This document shows positions 55,401 through 64,000 of a stretch of DNA of 64,000 nt, piece by piece. The notes below the pieces were generated by a model. It searched no databases and was not told the DNA's origin. It was given only the letters and a program-made list of their open reading frames with translations. Every line of letters begins with the position of its first letter. Within the stretch, counting starts at the first letter, position 1. This DNA comes from Isoetes taiwanensis. Its lineage: Eukaryota; Streptophyta; Lycopodiopsida; Isoetales; Isoetaceae. A program made the position numbers and the translations under genes. Location: positions 286,116 to 350,115 of the forward strand of contig JAJEKV010000100.1 in the NCBI GenBank assembly GCA_021234155.1, given 5' to 3'.

Positions 55401-55451
55401 TCACAAGTCCTTGTCTGCGTTGGCAGCATTTCTTCTATTTTCTTGCCAAAC

Positions 55452-56126
55452 TCACTGGTAAGTGTTGATATGGCATTGCAATGCACCCTTGTTGTTAAGG
55501 GGTGCCTTGACGTCGTCTGCGACCACATTGAGTTTCCCGGCTTGTATACAATCTCTCTCCAAGTCGTACTCTTGAGGAACTCCATCCATCTTCTTTGTCT
55601 TAAATTCAACAATGGTTGCGTGAAGATGTCTTGCGGACTCACGGTGGTGGGTATCTAATTGGAACTTCCTTCCCAATAGATAGTGTCTCCAGATCTTTAA
55701 AGCTCTTACTCTTTGCAATAGCTCCTGATCATGTGTGTTATTGAGGCGAGTCTCTGCGTCATTCATCTTTCGTGAATCGTATGCTACAACTCTTTCCTCT
55801 TGCATTAACACTGCTCCCGTCGCAATCTTGCTCGCGTCCGTTGCGACTAGCTTGTCCTTCTCTGGATCAGGCAATGTTAAGACAGGGGCGGTTGTTAAGG
55901 CCTCCTTTAACTTCTCAAATCCTGCTTGAGCCTTCTTTTGCCAATGTGCCACCCAGTCTTTTATCTTTTCTGCCTTGGTGAGGTCCGTTAAGGGTGCTGC
56001 TATCTTAGCAAAGTTCTTGACGAACTTTCTATAATATCCTGCCAAGCCTAGAAAGCTTCTCACCTCGTGTATGTTCTTTGGTGCTGGCCATTCAATCATT
56101 GCTTGGATCTTCGCCGGATCGGTGGA
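55452..56126 (-). pseudogene. Gypsy RT end and RNase H
   Basis: From the CACTA boundary it reads [40 protein letters not shown], then RNase [38 protein letters not shown]. The frame is open to 55,452. The catalytic DAS block is present, while the later RNase H part diverges (DTHHRES in place of the usual H.....). Confidence 0.88.
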
Positions 56127-56854
56127 CACTACAAGAGAATAGCCATTTTTCATCACTTTAATATCACCTAAATTTTCAAAAAATGTAAAGTGATATAAAT
56201 AATGATATTCAAGGTACAGTGACACTATCAATGACAAGATTCTATCATCTATAACATCATCAACATCGTCATAAATATGGTCAGTAATTATATCAGCACT
56301 AATTAATGACAATATATGTGTTACTAATGGCTTCATCAATAATATCACATATTCCATCAACTTTACCATCATTTATTACTCTAATGGTTCTAATGACAAT
56401 ATAAGTGTGATAGCTTATGCCACTTACAGCATCAACCACAGCTTCATCTATAGTGTCACAAATTAGCAATATTATATCAGTGCTAGCATATGATGTTATA
56501 GATGTCAATAATAGCATCATGGATAATATCACGACGTATAGCATTCTTACTATCAGTACTTGTTGTAATTTTGATAATGATAATACAAGTGTTAATATTT
56601 ATGACAATTGTACTAGCATTTGTAATGGCATTACCTCCTTCAAACTCCCATAGACAAAGTATAGAGAATGATATTATTAGATTAAGAAAAAAAAAAAAGA
56701 TTCTACACACTCTCATAGACAAAGTACATAAAATGATATTACTAGAACAAGAAAGAAAAATATTCTATTAGGGCAAACTTCCAAGTGCCACTTCATCTCT
56801 TATATCATGTGCAATATCCTCTAGTTCATCATCACAAAGCAATCCTCACTCGAA

Positions 56855-57229
56855 TCATAATCCTCTTTGATCGTCTCCCATTTGATTGATGTCATCTTGC
56901 GCAACATCAATTCCCTCAAGTAAAAGAATTGGATCAGTCTCAGAAGATGCCAAGTCCACATGCAAAGTAGAAGGATCGATCATGCGATGAGATCTAGATA
57001 TTGCATGAACCATGATCCACCAATTAGTATCACTCCGGTTTTTATAGAAGAAAATTGGCTCAACTTGTCTAGGATAAACAATCGACTCATCCATTTCTCT
57101 TAAAAACATAGTAGAATTAACCTCATAAAAACTGATGGATGTTGTCTCATTGTGCAGTTTCTTCCTTGGCAATATGCTTTGAACCACTTTACCTTTAAAT
57201 AGATTGACTTTGAAGGAGCGAAAATCCAC
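56855..57229 (-). pseudogene. DUF4216 domain remnant (CACTA TNP2-associated)
   Basis: A 124-codon minus-strand frame: FKVNLFKGKVVQSILP, LHNETTSISFYEVNSTMFLR, YPRQVEPIFFYKN and NWWIMVHAISRSHRM. The order FK..W/LF, VN......E, P.QV..IFY, W..MV matches DUF4216, the domain found at the C-terminal side of many plant CACTA transposases. It lies near the element's left end; the rest of the transposase is absent. A short acidic tail (ASSETDPILLLEGIDVAQDD) follows. Confidence 0.65.
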
Positions 57230-57670
57230 TTCAATAATATATGTTATTTGACCAACATAATTGAGATCACTTTCTAATTGGTAATGGAGGAGGGGGAGGA
57301 GGAGAATCTAGAAAGTTCGAAAATAATGGAAATTTAGAAATTTGTGAAACATATATTATAAGTTGCTTAAGTTGATGTGGGAAGAAGGTGAAAACAATAA
57401 TAGGGAATATTAGAATAGAATAGAATAGAATAGGGAATATTGAAAATGGAAAATAACATGGTTGAAAATGGAATTTACAGGAAACATAGTATGTGCTAGT
57501 TATCTACAAGTTAGGGGCAATTAAACATGGTTGACACCTTGGGACCAACATGTATAAGCTTTTTTTTAGGTTGCCATTTGAAAATGAACGCAATGGAAAG
57601 CATAAATCTAAAAGTTGGATTTTATTGAGTTAAGTCCCACTAATCTTTAAGGCAAAAAATTTTTATTGAT

Positions 57671-58310
57671 TTCGGATAAGTGGTCACTTAAGCTTCCAGG
57701 GAGTAAGTGGCCCGCCATGTGGAAGTGGGCGTGGAATACATTGCCTCCTCCTAAAATCCGTACCCTTTTGTGGCAGATCTTGCACCGTAGCCTCAGGGTG
57801 AATGTCTGAGTCCACAGGTTCAAGCCTCAGGTAGCGGAAATATGCCCTTTATGTGGGAGGCGACGTGAGACCATTGAGCACTGTTTTATCCTATGCACAG
57901 AGGTAGGGGCAGCTTGGTCCTGGGTGAGAGCCCTCTTTGGGACTTCATTATGCGATCAAAAAGATTCTCTTGGGAGTCCTTCCTAGCGGTGGGCAAAGGG
58001 CCAAGCGGCGGCGTTTCATTTATCTGAGCTTGGCTTTTGTGGCTGATTTGGAAAAGATCGAGGAGACGAAGGTCTTTTCGAACGCCAAAGCTTAGCCCTT
58101 TTCGATTGGTTCCGATCTTGAGGCATAAGTTGTGGTAGGCGTACCAAGTCTCAAGCTTATCTGGCACAGTTAAGCGGGAAATTTGGTCGACATTCCTACA
58201 GATTGTGGATCATGATGGGCGCTTCATTTCTTAGCACCACACTTATCATTGTACTTGATCGCATTCTAGTGGTTTAATATATTCTTATATTCTTCAAAAA
58301 AAAAAAAAAA
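57671..58310 (+). mobile_element. 5'-truncated LINE 3' end nested in the CACTA
   Basis: It has PLCGRRRETIEHCFILCTEV followed by WSWVRALFG, the zf-RVT zinc-binding region of plant L1 elements (C..C....E...H....C), preceded by LWQILHRSLRV. It ends TTCTTCAAAAAAAAAA at about 58,296-58,310. TTTATTGAT flanks both sides (57,662-57,670 and 58,311-58,319), a target duplication. The same TTCTTC-polyA end occurs at 47,567-47,687, so both are from one LINE family. Confidence 0.85.
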
Positions 58311-58694
58311 TTTATTGATGACCTTATACATTGGAAGTTTTAGAAAATGTTAATTCTAAATGTTAGGTTTAGGTTTATTAAAGCAAAAATATTGTAGGTA
58401 TTTGTTAAACCAAATAGATGGCACCTAAAACGGATGTTGCAGCCAAGAGCTTAGGTGATATCCCTTTTGAGATGCCATGAACTAACATGCTCGAATTTAT
58501 ATGTACCCATAACTGGCAGTCAAGATCAAGAGCAATGCTTTCTTTCGTAGTGTTATATTGCGGTTTTAGGCTTGTGGAGATGAAAAACAACATGGCCAGG
58601 TTCAAATGTAATGCCTGTGATGCTTGCGAGGGTTATGTTGCCTCCAAAATAGTGTATTAGTCAAAGTGCTTGATCCTTGCAAAATAAAAACGAA

Positions 58695-59905
58695 AATAAA
58701 AACAACGTGGTCCTTTTGCTTTTTTTGCCTCCACATTTCGTTCAGAACCCTTTGTCCTTTTGCTTTTTTTGCCTCCGTAAGCCGCCATTTAGGGGAAATT
58801 CCGTTCTTGGATTTTTCCATGCTGGGGACCCAATATCCACCGCTATGGCCTGGCTATGGCCGAAGATTTAGCATCAGGCCGTTTTTCCAGCTTGTTTTTT
58901 GATAGCACTACGATGCTGCAAATATTATTGCCGCTACAAATATGTTCCTGATCTTCAGACTCATCCTAGATCTGCCCATTGCTTCAAAGTATGATGTACC
59001 TAGCTTCCGGAGCGACCATTTCCCTGCGTTTAATCCTTTCTTCGCTTGACCATTCCGGGCCGTATGGACTTCCAGAACAAAAAATGGCAAAAACCCATGT
59101 TCTGTTTCGTCAGATCCGTCCCCATTTGTTCATGAAATTTTTTACCATATGACACATGATAAATGATATTTTGCACTTACCTTTAGTAAGGTCCAAATAT
59201 AGCGCTTCAAGGGAGAAGACAAGCTTTCGCCGAATTTTGCAAAGAAAGGGTTTCAAAGCTGCAAAGATAAATAAAAAATCGTAAAGAACAGGGGATCAAT
59301 TACCGGACAAAAGCACAAACAGGGATGATCGGACAAAAAGCTCAAACAGGGCCTGCAAACACTCTGCCGGCCGCTCGAATGGGAAGCTCTGCCGCTCGAA
59401 TGGGTCAGATATGGCGAGAATGGCTTTGTATGGCGGTACTTGTGGCGGCACCGATACCATAAACCAAAATTATCTAACGCAAACAAACAGGGAATATTCC
59501 AAGAATTTCCCCTAAATGGCGGTTTACGTATATAGGAAAGGCAATCTACTTGCCTTTCTTGTTACATGGAAAACACTTAAAATCATTCTGCGCCTAGTAA
59601 AAACCATCAGAATGCAAGGTAAACTCTTGGAATGCGAGGGGTAAAAGCCTAGGAATGTGGGGTAAATCCTGAGAATGCAAGTAAAAACGCAGCAGCTCGC
59701 AGTATTAGCTCCGTCGTAAAATTTTTACTTGCATTCTTGTTTTGAAACACCGCCTCGTGGCACGCTTCTATTGGCGGATGCGGCAGAATGGTTTTTTTAC
59801 AGAGGCAAAAAAAGCAAAAGCATAAAGGGTTATTGACGAAATTATTGACGAAATGTGGAGGAAAAAAAAAAAGCAAAAGGAAGGAAGGACAAAGGGTTAA
59901 ACAAA
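58695..59905. repeat. Internal inverted repeat (foldback) in the CACTA
   Basis: GTCCTTTTGCTTTTTTTGCC..CACATTTCG..GCCTCCGTAA and CCGCCATTTAGGGGAAATTC on the left (58,700-58,825) are matched inverted at 59,495-59,527 and 59,797-59,890. The right arm is split by about 270 bp. Within the left arm TCCTTTTGCTTTTTTTGCCT is itself duplicated. Possibly an older nested element with decayed ends. Confidence 0.6.
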
Positions 59906-60453
59906 AGAATGAAAACACGAATGAAAACAAATGAATGAAAACAAAAGAGGAAAATAGGTTAACAAAAAGAACCTGGTATCTTTCGTGAGGTAGCTATGGC
60001 GGAAGGTATGGTGGATGGAGCATCTTCTTCTCTTCTTAATCCTTGCAGGTCCGGCAGCAGCAGGGTTTCTCGGTTTTTACAGATCGATATGGCGGAATGG
60101 AGCAGGCAACTTCGTCTTTCTCTGTGTTTTTTGCAGATGATGGAGCTTCTTCTTTTCTTTCTCCCTTGATGGTGCCGAGCAAAGTTTTGCTTACTCATTC
60201 TTCTTTCCTTCTTCTGCAGGTTGGGTATGGCAAGAAACAAGAGGAAAGGTATGGTCAGGACCCGGCTCTAGTTTTTAGCAAAAGCTATAGCAATTTTCTT
60301 CTCCAGATCTGGTTGAACAGAGATTTGGTTATGGCAGAATGCTAGGGCAACGGATTTTTGTGTGCAAGGCAGCAACAAAACACAAGCCAGAGTATAAAGC
60401 ATCAGAGCTCTCTTCTTTTCCTTTCATGTATCGAAAGAGATTTCCTTAGAAAG

Positions 60454-61080
60454 ATGTCATGACTTCAAGCACATAGTGTGCCAATTCTTGGAAAATGAGA
60501 GCAAATTGTGGTTATGAGTCATGGTTTTGGCACAGATCAGTCAGTCTGGAAGCATATCGTGCCACACTTGGTACATGATTATTGAATTGTGCTTTTTGAC
60601 CTCATGGGAGCCGGAATAAAAAATGCTGAATATTATGGTTTTTTCTAGATATTTCACACCAGATGCATATGCTGACGATCTGATTGTTCTATTAGAAGAA
60701 CTTCAATAAAATCATGCATATTTCTTTGCCATTCTGTTGCTGGCATGGTTGGTTGCTTAGCATCACTTGAGAGACTTGAATTCTTCTCTAAACTGGTTTT
60801 ATTATCAGCTTCTCCCTGGTAAGATGCATATGTTTCCCATGTTTTTCTTTCAATTCCGTTATATATCAGTAACGTTTAATACCGATCTGCATCGCAGGTA
60901 CATTAATGATGAAGATTATTTTGGGGACTTCGAGCAATCCTAATCAGCTGTTTGAGGCAATGCAATTAAATCTTAAAGCTTGGGTATCATGTTTTGTTCC
61001 ATTAGTTGTTGGAGATGATATGAATTGCTGCTGTGCAAGAGTTTAGTCAAACATTTTTCAATATTCGATCAGACATTGCT
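60454..61080 (+). pseudogene. Captured KAI2/D14-type alpha/beta hydrolase (decayed)
   Basis: Plant strigolactone/karrikin receptor family. Readings in order: AHSVPILGK (after a probable ATG at 60,454), [40 protein letters not shown] (about 60,666), the nucleophile block [20 protein letters not shown] with KLVLLSASP (about 60,735-60,825), RYINDEDYFGDFEQS, LFEAMQLNLKAWVSCFVPLV, AVQEFSQTFFNIRSDIAL. The Ser of GHSV.GM.G is kept, but there are stops and at least four frame changes. The family is about 265-270 residues; the C-terminal part with the catalytic His is missing. The sequence is contiguous with at most one short intron. It lies within the CACTA, so it is a captured host fragment. Confidence 0.85.
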
Positions 61081-61085
61081 TTACT

Positions 61086-61294
61086 TTCTTTCTTTTGCAG
61101 ATTCGGCAGCAGTGCACAGAGCAGAAGCAAGGCACAAATTTCTTAGGATTGGAGGGCTGGCCTTGCTGGCTCTCCCAAAAAAACATCCAAGAAGTATCAA
61201 AATTTTGCAACCAGGATCAAGCATAAGGAAATCTGAGAAAATGCAGTACTTAGGACCTCACAACAGCTTCTTTGTTGATCTTTCTCCTTTTTGA
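61086..61294 (+). other. Unidentified open stretch downstream of the KAI2/D14 fragment
   Basis: After a TTTGCAG at about 61,100, an open frame of about 65 codons reads on (ARHKFLRIGGLALLALPKKH ..SGSIRKSEKM-like), ending at a TGA. No family is recognised. It could be another captured exon. Confidence 0.3.
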
Positions 61295-61329
61295 ATTGAT
61301 AGCATAATCCTCTTTTCTTCTCAAGTTAC

Positions 61330-62040
61330 TTCAAGTGAAATCCTCGTCACTATAAGCTTAGGGAATAAGATAAAATTGGCCTTATAGATGGTATTAAGCT
61401 CAGGGAATAAGATAAAATTAGCCTTATAGATGGTATTAAGCTTAGGTAATAACATAATTGGCCTTTAGATAATAAGATAAAATTGGCCTTATAGATGGTA
61501 TTAGAGGTGATGGAAAGCCTGAAATTATATTTGATACAATTACATCATAATTTGTAATAATATGTGACATTATACTTGATACAATTACATCATAATTTGT
61601 AATAATATATGACATTATATTTGACGTTAATAATGATCTGATCATAACCTCCACTTATGTTAGAAAAGATGACGCTTGTCTTGACATTATGAGTCACTTA
61701 ATTATAGCAATGCAGGTGATGCTACACTTGGCACTATTATAGCACTCGAAATGACGTTATGAATGATTCAACTATAGCAATACATGTGATCTTATAACTG
61801 ACACTATTATAGCACCACAAGGACGAAATGCATGATATTATAACTGCAGCTATAGATGATGCTACAAATGACACTATTATGCCACTACAATGCTACAAAA
61901 TATGATACTACAACTGTTGTTATTAGTGATACTATAAATGACGATATAGATGATGCGATTTCATCAACAGCTACCGTCACTTATTCTATCAAAATTTAAA
62001 AAATTTGAAAGTGCGATTTTAAGCAAATAAATGATGAAAC
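61330..62040. repeat. CACTA right subterminal repeats
   Basis: Tandem units with AAGATAAAATTGGCCTTATA then GATGGTATTA (about 61,365-61,505), then ATTATATTTGAYACAATTAC-type units (about 61,525-61,625), then repeated TGACACTATTA..GCACTAC words to 62,030. Confidence 0.85.
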
Positions 62041-62072
62041 TAGTGACTTAGATTGGTTATTCTCTTATAGTG

Positions 62073-62600
62073 GGAGATGCCATCTGCTGATATAATATGC
62101 CCCAAGTATTCAACTCTTTCGGTGGCGAAATGACATTTCGACAATTTCGCATAAAGCTGGTGCCTTCTCAGCTTCTCAAGTACCCTTCTCAAATGTTGAA
62201 TGTGCTCCTCTAGGGACTTGCTATACACTAAGATGTCATCGAAGAACACGATAACAAATATGTCAAGGAATTCCCGAAAGATATCGTTCATGAGTCTCAT
62301 GAATGTTGCTGGGGCATTTGATAGGCCAAATGGCATGACTGTGAATTCATAGTGGACGTATCTTGTTCGGAAGGCCGTCTTGTGAATATCTTCCTCCTTG
62401 ATTCTGATTTGATGATATCCAGACCTTAAGTCTATTTTGGAAAGACCACGGCACCTTGTAACCGATCCATCGGGTCATCCTTTCTGGGTAAGGCATACTT
62501 GTTCTTGATTGTGTGTTTGTTTAATTGGCGATAGTCAATACACATCCTCGAGGCTTCCATCTTTCTTTTTGACGAATAAGATGGGGGCTCGAACGAGAGA
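62073..62600 (-). pseudogene. Gypsy reverse transcriptase (N-terminal part)
   Basis: Minus-strand reading: [49 protein letters not shown] (the S may be a frame joint), [32 protein letters not shown], then the active-site block [12 protein letters not shown] (YVDD replaced by FFDD) and [11 protein letters not shown]. The reading then meets the CACTA end. At least two frame changes lie upstream. Confidence 0.88.
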
Positions 62601-62999
62601 CACTAGGTCTTATGAACCCTAGGTCTAACTTGCTCTTGCAATTGCTTCTTCAACTCGATAGTTCGTGAGTCATCATTCTATATGGTGCCTTACTTGTGGG
62701 CTTAGTGCACGGTTCAAGTGCAATTTAGCACTCTACTCCCTATATGGCGGAAGCTCCTTGATTTCGTCGGGAACAAGTCATGGAATTCTTCTATTAGCTT
62801 GGCTACCGCTTGGGTAGTTTGCTTCTTGGTTTATCTTCCTTATCTTACTCGGTGCCTCTTCTTGACAAGTTCTAATTTGAAGATGTATGCAACTTGCTCC
62901 TTTTGATGCATCTAAGTAATTTCTTACTCGACATGCATTGCATTATAGGTGTCACTTGCTTACCCGAGATTTCTATGATTTTCCGTTAGGCGTCGTGAG

Positions 63000-63960
63000 C
63001 TTCACCTTCCGCTCTCCACAATCTATTTGTGCTTTTCGGGGTTGAGGTATTCCATACCTATGATGAGGTCATATTTTCCTATGCTCATGATCTCTGCTCC
63101 CATTTCAATATTGATACCTGGTAAGTCTATATTGAAATTCACCCTTTTGCCCGGTAGTGTGCGATGGCTCACGGCTAACACTCTTTGGTCGGGGCTTAGA
63201 CTTTAGTGTTTTCAACTTTAGCATTTGTGCCATCCTTGGTGATGCGAAATTGTGGGAACTGCCACAGTCTATGAGGACTATAAAAGATTTGGCGGCTATT
63301 TTACCAATCGTGGATATTACTTGGTAATGGGCTCTCTGGCGGCTTTACGTGTCTATGGCGGCAAAGATGTGACATTCACCATGGATATAGTCGTCCCTTA
63401 GTCCTCCTCCTCCTCTTACGTTGGGGTCTCCCAACCTCCCATCTCCCCAGTCTTTGCATTGATCCGCGAACGGGCGGTTAGGTGTTCTATGCCCACAGGC
63501 TGGAAACACCGGAAGCACAACTTGTTTTTTCTATACATTCCTGCCGCTTTTCCTTCGGGATGGAGTTGAGGAACTGCTTGACTGTCTTTGAGTAATTCGA
63601 GCCTCCCCCTTGTCCTTTATCTTTGAAGCTGACCTGCTTTTTCTCTGGCTATTTCCATTGATTTCCGGTGTATGGAGTCTTTGCAGGCGATGGACTGTTT
63701 GCTCTTGGGCTCTGGCCTCCATATGCTTTTCCTTTGTCATACCACTGCTTGGGTTCACTTTTCTGAGGCCCTGTCCCTTGCAGGCTCAGTGCCTTCGCTT
63801 CCGCCTCCGATACTGAGCGTGGGTTGAGGGCTCGGACTATCTTCCGTAGGTCCTCATTCAACCCCTCCACATAGCCTTCCACTGCCCTTCTCTCGCTGAG
63901 TTTTGGCACATATAGCCTCAACCTCATGAACTCTTCCGGTATATTTTACATGCGGTTTTG
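63000..63960 (-). pseudogene. Gypsy gag C-terminus and protease, decayed
   Basis: About 63,927-63,649: SERRAVEGYVEGLNEDLRKI then LNPRSVSEAEAKAL, typical of Gypsy gag before the zinc knuckle. About 63,480 has a decayed knuckle. About 63,310-63,210: protease active-site block FIVLIDCGSSHNFAS (Asp-Cys-Gly in place of Asp-Ser/Thr-Gly). Frameshifts between these. The 5' gag and 5' LTR lie beyond 64,000. Confidence 0.8.
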
Positions 63961-64000
63961 TTTCCCCCCGTTGCAATCGTGGGCGCTTGCATCCGGTGGC

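Larger units (their letters stand above)
56127..62072. mobile_element. CACTA (EnSpm) transposon, 5,946 bp, inserted in the Gypsy RT
   Basis: The ends are inverted repeats CACTACAAGAGAATAGCCA and CACTATAAGAGAATAACCA. GGA flanks both sides (56,124-56,126 and 62,073-62,075), the 3-bp duplication expected. Subterminal regions (about 56,160-56,640 and 61,330-62,030) hold repeated ATGACACTAT, GATGATAC and ATAAGTGT-type words. Inside are a DUF4216 remnant typical of TNP2-type elements, a LINE 3' end, an inverted repeat and a captured KAI2/D14 pseudogene. TNP2 itself is not recognised, so this copy is non-autonomous. Confidence 0.93.
51835..64000 (-). mobile_element. Ty3/Gypsy LTR retrotransposon (minus strand), 5' end beyond window, split by a CACTA
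   Basis: Order read on the minus strand: gag region (63,927-63,649), protease, reverse transcriptase (to 62,073), the CACTA insertion (56,127-62,072), RT end plus RNase H (56,126 down), integrase (55,400-54,129), polypurine tract and 3' LTR. Protease before RT, RNase H, then integrase is the Gypsy order. Frameshifts and stops occur in protease, RT and integrase. Separate entries describe parts. Confidence 0.9.

Noticed and set aside
59638-59680. GGGGTAAAAGCCTAGGAATGTG as another end of the 14.5-kb element
   Set aside because: Only the first ten or so bases match the terminal repeat, and it is part of a local short repeat of GGTAAA..GAATG words.

Overview
The window is eukaryotic nuclear DNA from a land plant. 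Evidence is the decayed copies of plant gene families (DUF985 cupin, peroxisomal acyl-CoA oxidase, chloroplast-envelope quinone oxidoreductase, SPX-domain protein, KAI2/D14 hydrolase, PPR protein), GT-AG introns of plant size, and plant-type transposons (Ty3/Gypsy, CACTA/EnSpm, hAT, LINE, SINE). The mix of pogo-like transposases, an N6-type DNA methyltransferase and long repeat-filled introns makes a seed-free plant (fern or lycophyte grade) my best guess, but this is inference. I see no clearly intact host gene. The window is accessory DNA made of nested mobile elements, several carrying host gene fragments.

Layout. 1-1.6 kb: subterminal-type repeat rich in the palindrome GTATTCCGGAATAC, followed by a DUF985 cupin exon. 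1.6-2.6 kb: Gypsy LTR fragment and a SINE-like unit. 2.65-10.2 kb (locus 1): decayed protein of an unnamed transposase-like family (+), two foldback MITEs, then opposite-strand exons of a Ulp1-type protease, an FCP1/NIF-type phosphatase and a coiled-coil/charged protein. 10.2-14.2 kb: Gypsy LTR copy, hairpin, second SINE-like unit, tRNA-Lys-like sequence. 14.57-20.47 kb: element with about 250-bp inverted ends that captured the 5' half of an acyl-CoA oxidase gene. 21.0-26.65 kb: pogo transposase split by a 4,030-bp element carrying quinone-oxidoreductase exons. 26.9-29.4 kb: decayed DNA methyltransferase and a nearly complete pogo transposase. 32.09-46.58 kb (locus 2): a 14.5-kb element with 22-bp terminal inverted repeats, carrying the same set as locus 1: transposase-like protein (+), convergent with FCP1-type phosphatase and Ulp1/coiled-coil genes (-). 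Its phosphatase is split by a 5,196-bp hAT element with an 8-bp target duplication, a decayed hAT transposase, a nested LINE and captured SPX exons. 46.7-51.8 kb: LINE remnants and a PPR pseudogene. 51.8-64 kb: Ty3/Gypsy element (-) with its 3' LTR and polypurine tract, split inside reverse transcriptase by a 5,946-bp CACTA element. The CACTA holds a TNP2-associated DUF4216 remnant, a LINE 3' end and a captured KAI2/D14 pseudogene.

The strongest candidate for something undescribed is the gene set shared by loci 1 and 2: transposase-like SDG/HGKG protein, Ulp1-type protease, FCP1-type phosphatase and coiled-coil protein. It occurs twice, in the same convergent arrangement but with the Ulp1 and FCP1 modules swapped. 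In locus 2 the whole set lies between matched terminal inverted repeats, as expected of one large DNA transposon. All motif and family calls are by eye.
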